Source: Pseudomonas cedrina subsp. cedrina (GTDB taxonomy: Bacteria; Pseudomonadota; Gammaproteobacteria; Pseudomonadales; Pseudomonadaceae). Taken from it: a stretch of 64,000 nucleotides of DNA. The DNA lies in the NCBI RefSeq assembly GCF_001983175.1, contig NZ_MNPW01000015.1, forward strand, positions 1-64,000, written 5' to 3'. Position numbers and translations under genes: made by a program. Every line of letters begins with the position of its first letter. Position 1 is the stretch's first letter. This document shows, piece by piece, positions 17,640 through 26,587 of this stretch. The notes under the pieces are model-generated. The model ran no database searches. It was given only the letters and a program-made list of their open reading frames with translations, and was not told the origin of the DNA.

Positions 17640-18020
17640 ATGCGCTGTTCGTTTTTTGCCCTTGTCGGCCTGATGAGCTTGTCTGCCGCGGCGCCCCAGG
17701 CCATTGCCGCAGAAGATTATGCGGTGCTGATCATTTCCCGGGAGCGCCTGGAAGTGCCGACCACCTGTGAAATCGGACTGTATATTCAGGATCAACTGGC
17801 CGGCCGCTTGTTCCAGGAAGAGTCCACCTCGTTCAACCTGCCTGCTGGCGATGTGTCACTGCGCCTGAAACTGCTGCCAGGGCAGTCGCCGGGCTGTCTG
17901 CCTGGCCTGCTCGCTCCGCCCGCGCAGAACATCACGCTCAAGGCCGGTGACGTGCGCAAATTGCGCATCGCCCAAGGCCCGGACGGGATGTACCTCAAGG
18001 CCGCCGAACTGGGCTATTGA
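17640..18020 (+). CDS. Hypothetical secreted protein behind a CueR box
   Basis: 126 residues from the ATG at 17640. The first 23 residues form a clear signal peptide (positive start, hydrophobic core, AIAAED cleavage region), so the mature protein of about 103 residues is periplasmic. It has two cysteines (in TTCEIGL and SPGCLPG) and alternating hydrophobic residues suggesting a beta-sandwich. No copper motif such as Met-rich or CxxC is obvious. It lies between copZ and copA, with a CueR-like dyad about 90 bp upstream, so a role in copper handling is inferred from context only. The in-frame extension up to 17532 is not favoured because it includes the operator region. Confidence 0.75.
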   Translation: MRCSFFALVGLMSLSAAAPQAIAAEDYAVLIISRERLEVPTTCEIGLYIQDQLAGRLFQEESTSFNLPAGDVSLRLKLLPGQSPGCLPGLLAPPAQNITLKAGDVRKLRIAQGPDGMYLKAAELGY

Positions 18021-18022
18021 GC

Positions 18023-18047
18023 CCTTGACCTTCCCCATAGGTCAAGG
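18023..18047 (+). promoter_or_regulatory. CueR-type operator/promoter of copA
   Basis: Nine-base inverted repeat CCTTGACCT / AGGTCAAGG with a 7-bp centre, 38 bp before the copA start. The left arm contains the -35 element TTGACC, so the dyad sits in the spacer, as in MerR-family promoters activated by DNA twisting. The -10 is not well conserved. Confidence 0.68.
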
Positions 18048-18084
18048 TTGATCCTAGGGGCAATGTCTTCTGGAGGACTGCCCC

Positions 18085-20277
18085 ATGAATGGATCCACCA
18101 CCTTTGACCTGCCCATCAGCGGCATGACCTGCGCCAGCTGCGCCGGCCGTGTCGAACGCGCGCTGGGCAAGGTGCCGGGGGTTCAGAGCGTCAGCGTCAA
18201 TCTGGCCAATGAACGCGCCCATGTTGAAGTGCTTGGCCCGATGGACCCCGGCGTGCTGATCGCCGCCGTCGATAAGGCCGGCTACACCGCCACCCTGCCC
18301 CAAAGCGAAACGGCCACCGAGGCCGGCCAGGCCCAGCGCCTGCACCGCGAGCGTTGGGCGCTGCTGCTGGCAGTCCTGCTGGCGCTGCCGTTGGTGCTGC
18401 CGATGCTGGTGGAACCCTTCGGTATGCATTGGATGTTGCCTGCCTGGGCACAGTTCGCCCTGGCCACACCGGTGCAATTCATCTTTGGCGCACGTTTCTA
18501 CAGTGCCGCCTGGAAAGCCGTGCGCGCCGGCGCCGGCAATATGGACCTGCTGGTGGCCATCGGCACCAGCGCCGGTTATGGCCTGAGTGTCTACCAATGG
18601 CTCACCGCCCCGGCGCCGCACTTGTATTTCGAAGCCTCGGCGGTAGTGATTGCCTTGGTGCTGCTGGGTAAATACCTGGAAAGCCGCGCCAAACGCCAGA
18701 CAGCCAGCGCCATCCGCGCCCTGCAAGCCCTGCGCCCCGAACGGGCAATTCGGCTACTCGACGGCCGTGAAGAAGACGTCGCCATCAACGCTCTGAAGCT
18801 CAACGACCTGGTGCTGGTCAAACCCGGCGAGCGCTTCCCGGTGGACGGTGACGTCGTCGAGGGCCAAAGCCATGCCGATGAAGCCTTGATCAGCGGTGAA
18901 AGCCTGCCGGTACCGAAACAGCCCGGCGACAAGGTCACCGGCGGCGCCATCAACGGTGAAGGTCGCCTGCTGGTGCGTACCCTGGCCCTTGGCGCCGAAA
19001 GCGTATTGGCGCGGATCATCCGCCTGGTGGAAGACGCCCAGGCTGCCAAGGCGCCGATCCAGAAACTGGTGGATAAAGTCAGCCAGGTGTTCGTCCCGGC
19101 CGTGCTGGTGCTGGCGTTGGTCACTTTGCTGGGGTGGTGGCTGTATGGCGCGTCCCTGGAGACTGCGATCATCAATGCCGTCGCCGTGCTGGTGATTGCC
19201 TGCCCGTGCGCCCTGGGCCTGGCCACACCGACCGCAATCATGGCCGGCACGGGCGTCGCCGCGCGCCACGGCATCCTGATCAAGGACGCCGAAGCCCTGG
19301 AGCGCGCCCATGAAGTGAGCGCCGTGGTCTTCGACAAGACCGGCACACTCACCTCCGGTACGCCGAAAATCGCCCACCTGGCGGCGGTCGATGGCAACGA
19401 GGCGTTGCTGTTGCAACAGGCCGGCGCGCTGCAACGCGGCAGTGAACACCCGCTGGCCAAGGCCGTGCTGGATGCGTGCAAGGAACAGGGGTTGACGGTG
19501 CCCGATGTGAGCGACAGCCAATCCTTGACCGGTCGTGGTATCGCCGGCACGCTTGATGGCCGGCCGTTGGCCCTCGGCAATCGTCGCCTGCTGGAAGAAA
19601 GTGGCTTGAGCATGGGCGAACTGGGTACCCGCGCCGCAGCCTGGGAAGCCGAAGGGCGCACCTTGTCCTGGCTGGTCGAGCAAGGCGCAACCCCACGAGT
19701 GCTGGGCTTGTTCGCCTTTGGTGACACCCTCAAGCCTGGTGCGCTGGCGGCCGTGCAACAACTCAAGGCCCGGCACATCAGCAGCCATTTGCTCACCGGC
19801 GATAATCGCGGCAGTGCCCGCGCGGTCGCCGAGGCCCTCGGTATTGAAGACGTGCACGCCGAAGTGCTGCCCGCCGACAAGGCAGCCACCGTCGCCGAAT
19901 TGAAAAAAACCGGCGTAGTGGCCATGGTCGGTGACGGCATCAATGACGCCCCGGCCCTGGCCGCCGCCGATATCGGCATTGCCATGGGCGGTGGCACCGA
20001 CGTGGCGATGCACGCGGCGGGTATCACCCTGATGCACGGCGATCCGCGCCTGGTGCCGGCCGCCCTGGAAATCAGCCGCAAGACCTACGCCAAGATCCGC
20101 CAGAACCTGTTCTGGGCCTTTGTGTATAACCTGATCGGTATTCCCCTGGCGGCCTTCGGCCTGCTCAACCCGGTATTAGCAGGCGCGGCGATGGCCTTGT
20201 CCAGCGTCAGCGTGGTGAGCAATGCCTTACTGTTGAAGACTTGGAAACCCAAGGATCTGGAGGATCAACGCCCATGA
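18085..20277 (+). CDS. copA: Cu(I)-exporting P1B-type ATPase
   Basis: 730-residue heavy-metal P-type ATPase. One N-terminal HMA domain has GMTCASC at residues 13-19. Eight membrane segments are expected; the transport motif is CPC at 373-375, and the phosphorylation motif DKTGTLT starts at D417. The hinge motif GDGINDAP is in the last third. It pumps Cu(I) from cytoplasm to periplasm. Many Pseudomonas homologues have two HMA domains; this has one, with CopZ encoded separately. GGAGGA precedes the ATG. It is followed directly by cueR (ATGA overlap), which makes the operon self-regulated. Confidence 0.92.
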   Translation: MNGSTTFDLPISGMTCASCAGRVERALGKVPGVQSVSVNLANERAHVEVLGPMDPGVLIAAVDKAGYTATLPQSETATEAGQAQRLHRERWALLLAVLLALPLVLPMLVEPFGMHWMLPAWAQFALATPVQFIFGARFYSAAWKAVRAGAGNMDLLVAIGTSAGYGLSVYQWLTAPAPHLYFEASAVVIALVLLGKYLESRAKRQTASAIRALQALRPERAIRLLDGREEDVAINALKLNDLVLVKPGERFPVDGDVVEGQSHADEALISGESLPVPKQPGDKVTGGAINGEGRLLVRTLALGAESVLARIIRLVEDAQAAKAPIQKLVDKVSQVFVPAVLVLALVTLLGWWLYGASLETAIINAVAVLVIACPCALGLATPTAIMAGTGVAARHGILIKDAEALERAHEVSAVVFDKTGTLTSGTPKIAHLAAVDGNEALLLQQAGALQRGSEHPLAKAVLDACKEQGLTVPDVSDSQSLTGRGIAGTLDGRPLALGNRRLLEESGLSMGELGTRAAAWEAEGRTLSWLVEQGATPRVLGLFAFGDTLKPGALAAVQQLKARHISSHLLTGDNRGSARAVAEALGIEDVHAEVLPADKAATVAELKKTGVVAMVGDGINDAPALAAADIGIAMGGGTDVAMHAAGITLMHGDPRLVPAALEISRKTYAKIRQNLFWAFVYNLIGIPLAAFGLLNPVLAGAAMALSSVSVVSNALLLKTWKPKDLEDQRP

Positions 20278-20675
20278 ACATCGGCCAAGCCGCACGCCAT
20301 AGCGGGCTGAGCGCCAAGATGATTCGCTACTACGAATCCATCGGCCTGCTCAAAGCCGCCCATCGCACCGACAGTGGCTATCGCATCTACGGCCAGGAGG
20401 ATTTGCACACCCTGGCGTTCATCAAGCGTTCGCGGGACCTGGGGTTTTCCCTGGAGGAAGTCGGCAAGCTGCTGACCCTGTGGCAGGACCGGCAAAGGGC
20501 CAGCGCGGATGTGAAGGCGTTGGCGCGCCAACATATCGATGAGCTGAATCAGAAGATCCTGGAACTGGGGCAACTGCGCGATACGTTGCAGGACCTGGTG
20601 GAGCACTGCCAGGGCGACGATCGGCCGGATTGTCCGATTCTCAAGGAGTTGGCGTCGGGCACCTGCTGCGCTTGA
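20274..20675 (+). CDS. cueR: Cu(I)-responsive MerR-family regulator CueR
   Basis: 133 residues from the ATG at 20274, whose ATGA overlaps the copA stop. MerR-type winged helix at the N-terminus ([19 protein letters not shown]), a long dimerisation helix, and a C-terminal metal loop with the cysteine pair in CQGDDRPDC, the Cu(I)-binding cysteines C112 and C120 of CueR. The terminal CC in SGTCCA is also typical. Activates copA and probably the small gene with the dyad at 17528. The co-translated arrangement with its own target is common in Pseudomonas. Confidence 0.92.
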   Translation: MNIGQAARHSGLSAKMIRYYESIGLLKAAHRTDSGYRIYGQEDLHTLAFIKRSRDLGFSLEEVGKLLTLWQDRQRASADVKALARQHIDELNQKILELGQLRDTLQDLVEHCQGDDRPDCPILKELASGTCCA

Positions 20676-20689
20676 TGGAATTTATCGGA

Positions 20690-20797
20690 GATCGTTCCCA
20701 CGCTCTGCGTGGGAATGCCTCACCGGACGCTCCGCGTCTGCTCTTGGGACGCAGAGCGTCCCTGGCTGCATTCCCCACGCAGAGCGTGGGAACGATC
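20690..20797. repeat. REPIN, GATCGTTCCCACGCTCTGCG type
   Basis: Inverted arms GATCGTTCCCACGCTCTGCG and complement, with a second inner stem (GGACGCTCCGCGTC / GACGCAGAGCGTCC). It lies in the gap between the convergent cueR and RIO kinase genes. It is the only copy of this type in the window. Confidence 0.88.
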
Positions 20798-20817
20798 ATC
20801 GATCATCTACCCAAAGA

Positions 20818-21717
20818 TCATTGCATCCACGGCGGCGGCGGTGGCTCGTCCGAGACCTTGCTCTGTGGCGCGTCATCCGCCGCGCGAACCGCCTGGCGAC
20901 GTTCTTCATCCAGCCGCGCCGCTTCGATCTCGCGGATCACACCGCCGACGTCCGCCAACTCTTCCGGCTCGTCGAACTCACCGGTCAAAATGCTGGCCGG
21001 GTGCAAGGTGCCGGCTTCGTAGAGCGCCCACATTTCCTTGGCGTACTTGGTCTTCTTCAATTCCGGGGCAAAACGCCCGAAATAGGAAGCCATGTTGCCC
21101 ACATCCCGCTCCAGCATGCTGAACGCGTGGTTGTTGCCCGCCGCATCCACCGCCTGGGGCAGGTCGATGATCACAGGGCCCGTCGGCGTGAGCAGTACAT
21201 TGAACTCGGACAGGTCACCGTGCACCAGACCGGTACACAGCATCAGCACGATCTGCGAAATCAGGAAGGCGTGGTATTCGCGCGCCTGGTCCGGCTCCAG
21301 CGTCACGTCGTTCAGACGCGGCGCCGCATCGCCGTACTCGTCGGCCACCAGCTCCATCAGCAGCACGCCTTCCAGGAAGTCGTAAGGCTTGGGCACGCGA
21401 ACGCCCGCACCGGCCAGGCGGAACAACGCCGCCACTTCGGCGTTCTGCCAGGCGTCTTCGGTTTCTTTCTTGCCGAACTTGGAACCCTTGGCCATGGCCC
21501 GGGCCTGCCGGCTGTTACGGACCTTACGGCCTTCCTGGTATTCGGACGCTTGACGAAAACTTCGTTTGTTCGCCTCCTTGTAAACCTTGGCGCAACGCAA
21601 TTCGTTGCCGCAGCGCACCACATAAACAGCTGCTTCTTTACCACTCATGAGTGGGCGCAGCACTTCGTCGACCAGACCGTCTTCGATCAGGGGTTCAATG
21701 CGTTTAGGAGTCTTCAT
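20818..21717 (-). CDS. RIO-type serine protein kinase (PA4780-like)
   Basis: 299 residues with a RIO1-type kinase domain. Visible: SGKEAAVYVVRCG (nucleotide loop, about residues 24-36), the invariant lysine in CAKVYKE near residue 45, the catalytic loop LVHGDLSEFNVLL near 165, and the metal-binding IIDLPQAVD. The C-terminal tail is acidic with a proline run (PPPPPW). This matches the Pseudomonas protein kinase of locus PA4780, which sits close to cueR in P. aeruginosa (from memory). Targets are unknown; ribosome or stress roles are proposed for bacterial RIO kinases. Confidence 0.85.
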   Translation of the reverse strand: MKTPKRIEPLIEDGLVDEVLRPLMSGKEAAVYVVRCGNELRCAKVYKEANKRSFRQASEYQEGRKVRNSRQARAMAKGSKFGKKETEDAWQNAEVAALFRLAGAGVRVPKPYDFLEGVLLMELVADEYGDAAPRLNDVTLEPDQAREYHAFLISQIVLMLCTGLVHGDLSEFNVLLTPTGPVIIDLPQAVDAAGNNHAFSMLERDVGNMASYFGRFAPELKKTKYAKEMWALYEAGTLHPASILTGEFDEPEELADVGGVIREIEAARLDEERRQAVRAADDAPQSKVSDEPPPPPWMQ

Positions 21718-21851
21718 CAGCTTTTATTGTGGGTCCTGTATTACCAAACACGCGTGTGGCACTCGTTATACGGCAATCGGCGCGCCGGTGGGAGAGGCTA
21801 CCGACCTCTGACCACTCAAGAATGCATCCAATATGCCAATTTACGTTGCAA

Positions 21852-23129
21852 TCAACGTTCAATAATCGCGGTAACGCCCTGGCCGCCAGCAGCGCAGATC
21901 GAAATCAGCCCCCGACCCTTGCCCGCCGCGTCCAGCAGCTTGGCCAGGTTGGCGACGATCCGCCCACCGGTGGCGGCAAACGGGTGCCCGGCGGCCAGGG
22001 AACTGCCTTTCACATTGAGCCGGCTGCGGTCGATGGCGCCCAGCGGCGCGTCAAGGCCAAGCCGGGTCGCGCAAAAGTCGGCATCTTCCCAGGCCTTGAG
22101 CGTGCACAGCACCTGGGCGCCGAACGCTTCGTGGATCTCGTAGTAGTCGAAGTCCTGCAGCGTCAGGCCATTGCGCGCCAGCAACCGTGGCACCGCGTAC
22201 ACCGGCGCCATCAGCAGGCCTTCGGCGCCGTTGACGAAATCTACCGCCGCCGCTTCGCCATCGCGCAGGTAGGCCAGGATGGGCAAACCGCGTTCCTTGG
22301 CCCAGGCTTCGCTGCCCAGCAGCACCAGTGATGCGCCATCGGTGAGCGGCGTGGAATTGCCGGCGGTGAGCGTGCCCTTTTCGCTGCGTTCGAAGGCCGG
22401 TTTAAGGGCCGCGAGCTTTTCCAGGGTCAGGTCGGGGCGCAAATTGTTGTCGCGGGTCAGGCCGAGGAAAGGTGTGAGCAAATCGTCGTGCCAGCCTTCG
22501 GCGTAGGCGGCGGCCATGTTCTGGTGGCTTTGCAGGGCCAGTTGGTCCTGCTCGGCACGAGGGATCTGCCAGGTCTGCGCCATCAATTCGCAGTGTTGCC
22601 CCATGGACAAGCCGGTACGCGGCTCGCCGTTGCGCGGCAGTTGTGGCTTGAGGTGCTGGGGACGAAGTTGTAACAGGACCTTTAATTTGTCCGCCATGGA
22701 CTTGCTGCGGTTGGCTTGCAGCAGGATCTTGCGCAGGCCTTCGTTGACGCCGATGGGCGCATCGGACGTGGTATCCACCCCGCCGGCAATGCCGCATTCG
22801 ATCTGGCCCAAGGCGATCTTGTTGGCCACCAGTAACGCCGCCTCCAGCCCGGTACCGCAGGCTTGTTGGATGTCATAGGCCGGGGTTTGCGGCGACAGGC
22901 GCGAACCGAGCACGCATTCGCGGGTGAGGTTAAAGTCGCGCGAATGCTTGAGCACCGCGCCGGCGGCCACTTCCCCCATGCGCAGACCGTGCAGGTTGTA
23001 GCGCTCGATCAGGCCTTCCAGGGCAGCGGTAAGCATCGCCTGGTTGCTCGCCGTGGCATAGGGGCCATTGGAGCGGGCGAACGGGATGCGGTTACCGCCA
23101 ATGATCGCGACACGGCGCACTTGAGTCAT
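21852..23129 (-). CDS. Acetyl-CoA C-acyltransferase (thiolase, FadI/FadA2-like)
   Basis: 425-residue thiolase. The nucleophile is C91 in IQQACGTG; the second-site histidine is in YYEIHEAFGAQ and the second cysteine in ISICAAGGQGVTAI near the C-terminus. It catalyses reversible cleavage of 3-ketoacyl-CoA. It is transcribed divergently from a high-molecular-weight FabG and a MaoC protein (116-bp gap), so the three genes could supply ketoreduction, (de)hydration and thiolysis of the same chain. FadI is the common annotation, but no FadJ partner is here. The gene order mirrors fadA2-fabG4-htdX of mycobacteria (from memory). Confidence 0.87.
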   Translation of the reverse strand: MTQVRRVAIIGGNRIPFARSNGPYATASNQAMLTAALEGLIERYNLHGLRMGEVAAGAVLKHSRDFNLTRECVLGSRLSPQTPAYDIQQACGTGLEAALLVANKIALGQIECGIAGGVDTTSDAPIGVNEGLRKILLQANRSKSMADKLKVLLQLRPQHLKPQLPRNGEPRTGLSMGQHCELMAQTWQIPRAEQDQLALQSHQNMAAAYAEGWHDDLLTPFLGLTRDNNLRPDLTLEKLAALKPAFERSEKGTLTAGNSTPLTDGASLVLLGSEAWAKERGLPILAYLRDGEAAAVDFVNGAEGLLMAPVYAVPRLLARNGLTLQDFDYYEIHEAFGAQVLCTLKAWEDADFCATRLGLDAPLGAIDRSRLNVKGSSLAAGHPFAATGGRIVANLAKLLDAAGKGRGLISICAAGGQGVTAIIER

Positions 23130-23244
23130 GAAAAGCTCCCTGATGGATGTGGGGTAAGTCTCTCAGACTAGCCTAGGCTTAATCGAACGACTGTCACCCC
23201 GGGATGGTCCACCCTTTTGAACCCCAGCCTTCGGAGAGCGTTCC

Positions 23245-24588
23245 ATGTCTGACCGTTATATCGACTTCGCCAACTCAAGCCTCGGCCATCGCCTGGTCGC
23301 CGCGATTGGCCTGCCGTCACCGGTACGCCTGGAACGCTGGCAAGCCGGGCGCCTGCGTCCGGTCGAAGGTGCGTTGCTGCTGGGGGGGGGTGCGCTGGCA
23401 ACCCAGGTGCAGGCGTTCGCCAATAAACTGACCGATGCTATTTACACCTACGGCAACGGAACATCGACCTGGATTCCCGGCCATGGCCCCAAGCTCAAGG
23501 CCGTGGTATTCGATGCCAGCGACTTGCAACACACAGACCAGCTCAAGCAATTGCGCGAATTCTTCCAGCCGCTGCTGAAAAACCTGGATAACAGTGCGCA
23601 CCTGGTGATTCTCGGTCGCGCCCCAGAAACCCTCGCCGACCCGTTTGCCGCCAGCGCGCAACGCGCCCTGGAAGGCTTCAGCCGCTCGCTGGCCAAAGAG
23701 TTGCGCAACGGCGGCGTGCTGCAATTGCTCTACGTCGGCGACGGTGCCGAAGACCAACTCGAAGGCGCGCTGCGCTTCTTCCTCTCACCGAAAAGCGCCT
23801 ATATCTCCGGCCAGGTGATTCGCCTGCAAGCCTGCGCCACGCCGGTCGAAGATTGGACACGCCCCCTGGCCGGGCGCAAGGCGCTGGTGACCGGCGCCGC
23901 GCGTGGCATTGGCGCATCCATCGCGCAAACCCTGGCCCGCGACGGCGCCGAGGTGATTCTGCTCGACGTACCCCAGGCCAAGGCCGACCTCGAAGCCCTG
24001 GGCGCGCGTCTGGGCGCTCGCACCGTCGCGCTGGATATCTGCTCCGAAGACGCCGCCAGCCAATTGATCGAGCACCTGCCCGACGGCCTCGACATTCTGG
24101 TACACAACGCCGGCATCACCCGCGACAAAACCCTGGCCAACATGACCCCGGAATACTGGGACGCCGTGCTGGCGGTCAACCTCAATGCGCCGCAAGTACT
24201 GACCAAGGCGTTGCTCGACAGTGGGACCCTGCGCGACCACGCCCGCGTGGTGTTGCTGGCGTCGATCAGCGGCATCGCCGGTAACCGTGGGCAAACCAAC
24301 TACGCCGCCAGCAAGGCCGGGTTGATCGGCCTCGCGCAGGCTTGGGCGCCGCTGCTCAAACCGCGCGGCATCAGTATCAACGCCGTGGCCCCGGGCTTTA
24401 TCGAAACCCAGATGACGGCGCATATTCCGTTTGCCTTGCGTGAGGCCGGGCGACGTATGAGCTCGTTGGGCCAGGGTGGCCTGCCCCAGGACGTCGCCGA
24501 AGCGGTGGCCTGGCTCGGTCAACCGGGTTCCGGTGCGGTAAGCGGCCAGGCGCTGCGGGTGTGTGGGCAAAGTCTGCTGGGAGCTTGA
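23245..24588 (+). CDS. fabG4: 3-oxoacyl reductase, high-molecular-weight FabG (FabG4-like)
   Basis: 447 residues, nearly twice the length of normal FabG. The C-terminal 240 residues are a classical SDR domain with TGAARGIGAS near residue 215, the serine in LLASISG and the catalytic pair Y353/K357 in NYAASKAG. The N-terminal 200 residues are a second, degenerate flavodoxin-like/Rossmann domain typical of FabG4 enzymes, which reduce 3-ketoacyl-CoA with NADH. Upstream is the divergent thiolase; the MaoC gene begins 2 bp after its stop. A run of nine Gs (23382-23390) lies in the N-terminal part of the gene. Confidence 0.86.
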   Translation: MSDRYIDFANSSLGHRLVAAIGLPSPVRLERWQAGRLRPVEGALLLGGGALATQVQAFANKLTDAIYTYGNGTSTWIPGHGPKLKAVVFDASDLQHTDQLKQLREFFQPLLKNLDNSAHLVILGRAPETLADPFAASAQRALEGFSRSLAKELRNGGVLQLLYVGDGAEDQLEGALRFFLSPKSAYISGQVIRLQACATPVEDWTRPLAGRKALVTGAARGIGASIAQTLARDGAEVILLDVPQAKADLEALGARLGARTVALDICSEDAASQLIEHLPDGLDILVHNAGITRDKTLANMTPEYWDAVLAVNLNAPQVLTKALLDSGTLRDHARVVLLASISGIAGNRGQTNYAASKAGLIGLAQAWAPLLKPRGISINAVAPGFIETQMTAHIPFALREAGRRMSSLGQGGLPQDVAEAVAWLGQPGSGAVSGQALRVCGQSLLGA

Positions 24589-24590
24589 AC

Positions 24591-25442
24591 ATGCAATGGA
24601 AGACCTTAGGCACTGCGCCGTTCCTGCCGCCGCTGTACTGGCGTGCGGCGCTCAAACGCAAGATCACCGGCAGCACCTTGCCCGAGCAGGGCTTGCGCTG
24701 CCCCGTGAGCATCGATCCCAGGCAGGCGGCGGCGTATCGCAAGGTCTGTGGTTTCGCCGACAGCCCCATGCTGCCGGCGACTTACCCGCACATTCTGGCG
24801 TTCGGCCTGCAGATGCAGCTGCTGACGGACCAGAGCTTCCCCTTTCCACTGCTGGGGTTGATCCACCTGAGCAACCGCATCCGCATCCATCGGCCTCTTG
24901 GTGGTGTGAGTGAATTGTCCGTCGGCGTGCATGCGCAGAACCTCAAGCCCCACCCCAAGGGCGCGACCTTTGACTTGGTTACGACCGTCGAAGATGCCCT
25001 CGGTCTTCTATGGGAAGCCGAAAGCCGCATGCTGTGCCGGGGCGTAAAACTGGAGGGTGAACCTGGGAGTGACGTCGTCCAGCCCTCCCCCAACCAGGTC
25101 AGCGAACTGACTCGCTGGAAAGCCCCCGCCGATATCGGCCGCTGTTACGCACGGGTTTCCGGCGACTACAACCCGATCCACCTCAGCGCCCTCACCGCCA
25201 AACTGTTCGGCTTCCCGCAAGCCATCGCCCACGGGCTGTGGAACAAGGCGCGCGCCCTCGCGGCCCTCGGCGACCATTTGTCCGCTGCCAATATCGAGAT
25301 AGACGTGGCGTTCAAAAAGCCCGTGCGCCTGCCCGGTGAAGTGACGCTATTGAGCAGCGCCCCCGGTTCCGCCGGTGAGTTCTGGTTGAAAGGCCCGGGC
25401 GATATTGAACATATGGTCGGCAAGTGGCGGCCGATTGCGTGA
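24591..25442 (+). CDS. MaoC-family (R)-hydratase/dehydratase (HtdX-like)
   Basis: 283 residues from the ATG at 24591, 2 bp after the fabG4 stop. A double hot-dog protein: the C-terminal half holds the hydratase-2 motif (Y-N-P-I-H at about residues 190-195, in SGDYNPIHLSALTAKLFGF, then IAHGLW), which supplies the catalytic aspartate/histidine-type pair. The N-terminal half is a degenerate hot dog. It would hydrate enoyl thioesters or dehydrate 3-hydroxyacyl thioesters and is presumably co-translated with FabG4. The likely substrate is acyl-CoA rather than ACP, but this is inference. A 24561 start would overlap fabG4 and is not preferred. Confidence 0.83.
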   Translation: MQWKTLGTAPFLPPLYWRAALKRKITGSTLPEQGLRCPVSIDPRQAAAYRKVCGFADSPMLPATYPHILAFGLQMQLLTDQSFPFPLLGLIHLSNRIRIHRPLGGVSELSVGVHAQNLKPHPKGATFDLVTTVEDALGLLWEAESRMLCRGVKLEGEPGSDVVQPSPNQVSELTRWKAPADIGRCYARVSGDYNPIHLSALTAKLFGFPQAIAHGLWNKARALAALGDHLSAANIEIDVAFKKPVRLPGEVTLLSSAPGSAGEFWLKGPGDIEHMVGKWRPIA

Positions 25443-25598
25443 AACAAGCCATTTAATTGTATCTATACACCCTAAGTGGCGCTGGACAGCTTCGACCGAC
25501 GGCCGAGAAATTCGGTGAGCTTCAGTTATCCGCTCTGACCAGCTCAAGGTGAGAGGTTGCCTGCCACAGCCAATCCCCTGTGGGACCTGTGTTAGCAA

Positions 25599-26003
25599 TT
25601 AACGGAAGGATTTATACAAGGGAAACAGGTTGTTCAACGTATCGAGCAACCGCACCAGGTAGATCGGCTTGCGGAACAGATCCAGCACTTGCAGACGGAG
25701 CAAGTCACTCACATCGTCCATGTCGGCATGGCCGGACATCACGATCACCGGCAGGTGCGAGCGTGAGGTGTGTTCGCGCAGGCGTTTGATCAAGGATATG
25801 CCGCTTTCCTCGGGCATGCGCAAGTCGGTGATGACCAGGGCGATATCGGGGTGGAGTGTCAATTCTTGCAGGGCGAAGGTAACGGAAGTGGCGGTGTAGC
25901 AGACAAATCCCTCATTTTCGAGAGATTCGGCAAGTTCAATCAGGGCATCCTCTTCGTCGTCCACCAAAAGAATTTGCTGGCGAAGGGGCGAAGAGGCGCT
26001 CAT
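25599..26003 (-). CDS. Stand-alone response-regulator receiver protein beside flp
   Basis: 134 residues consisting of one REC domain and nothing else. The phospho-acceptor aspartate is in VITDLRMP (about residue 60), the acidic pair in LLVDDEEDAL, and the conserved lysine in LFRKPIY. No output domain is present, so it could act by protein contact or as a phosphate sink, as CheY-like proteins do. It lies 58 bp downstream of flp on the same strand and could be co-transcribed with it. It is not one of the standard Tad genes I know, and PprA is the obvious kinase candidate. The C-terminal stretch LNNLFPLYKSFR is unusual. Confidence 0.83.
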   Translation of the reverse strand: MSASSPLRQQILLVDDEEDALIELAESLENEGFVCYTATSVTFALQELTLHPDIALVITDLRMPEESGISLIKRLREHTSRSHLPVIVMSGHADMDDVSDLLRLQVLDLFRKPIYLVRLLDTLNNLFPLYKSFR

Positions 26004-26061
26004 GGCAGTACCTGGGATGGATAAACTTTAATAAGAGGTTTCCACATTAATGAACGGATTA

Positions 26062-26253
26062 TCAAGTCGTCATTTTGGTAGCAACGCTGTCGAAGATGGA
26101 CTTGATCTTAGTTCCAAGCCCTGAACCGGCGCCAACGATCACCAGTGCAACCATCGCCACGATAATCGCGTATTCAATACCTGAAGCACCGTCTTTGCGT
26201 TGAAAGAACAATTGCGTCTGGACATACAGTTTCAACATCAGGTCAAGAAACAT
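26062..26253 (-). CDS. flp: Flp type IVb pilin
   Basis: 63 residues. The prepilin processing site is G22 followed by ASGIEY (the G/XXXXEY Flp motif), then a hydrophobic helix (AIIVAMVALVIVGAG). The leader is 22 residues and the mature pilin 41. The peptidase FppA encoded at 34922-35371 should cut it. It is divergent from the rcpC-tadD operon, with 334 bp between, and precedes the receiver gene. Confidence 0.93.
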   Translation of the reverse strand: MFLDLMLKLYVQTQLFFQRKDGASGIEYAIIVAMVALVIVGAGSGLGTKIKSIFDSVATKMTT

Positions 26254-26587
26254 AAGACTTCTCCCAAAAACGCCACTGAAAGCCGGAAGGGCTCTACCAC
26301 CAGAGAATTGCGGCGTGCCACTAGAGCATTGTCAACAAACCTCACCCTCACAACTGTAAGAACGCATTAATCACAAAGTATTAGTCGCACGTTAATGCCC
26401 CTTAAACATTCGGGATCGAAAAGATTGAAGTTGGTCACTCTGATAAATTTTCGCCTCCTTAATGGCATTTCGTCCTAGCTGAGCTACCGTCAAATAGCCA
26501 AATCGTTAGATGTTCATCACAGCCATGTTGCGAAGTAGCCCATTGGATTAACAGGGCGTGTAGTGCAACGGGATAGGGAGAGCCGTC
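26254..26587. promoter_or_regulatory. Divergent control region between flp and rcpC
   Basis: 334 bp with no supported gene. It is clearly more AT-rich than the flanking coding DNA, for example AGTATTAGTCGCACGTTAAT around 26380, as expected for a regulated divergent promoter. In P. aeruginosa the PprB regulator controls flp and the tad operon; this is where its homologue would bind. No binding motif could be assigned from sequence alone. Confidence 0.55.

Noticed and set aside
25443-25598. Possible small gene or RNA between the MaoC and receiver genes
   Set aside because: No ribosome site with a protein-like frame and no terminator-like hairpin were seen; I treat it as the spacer between two convergent genes.
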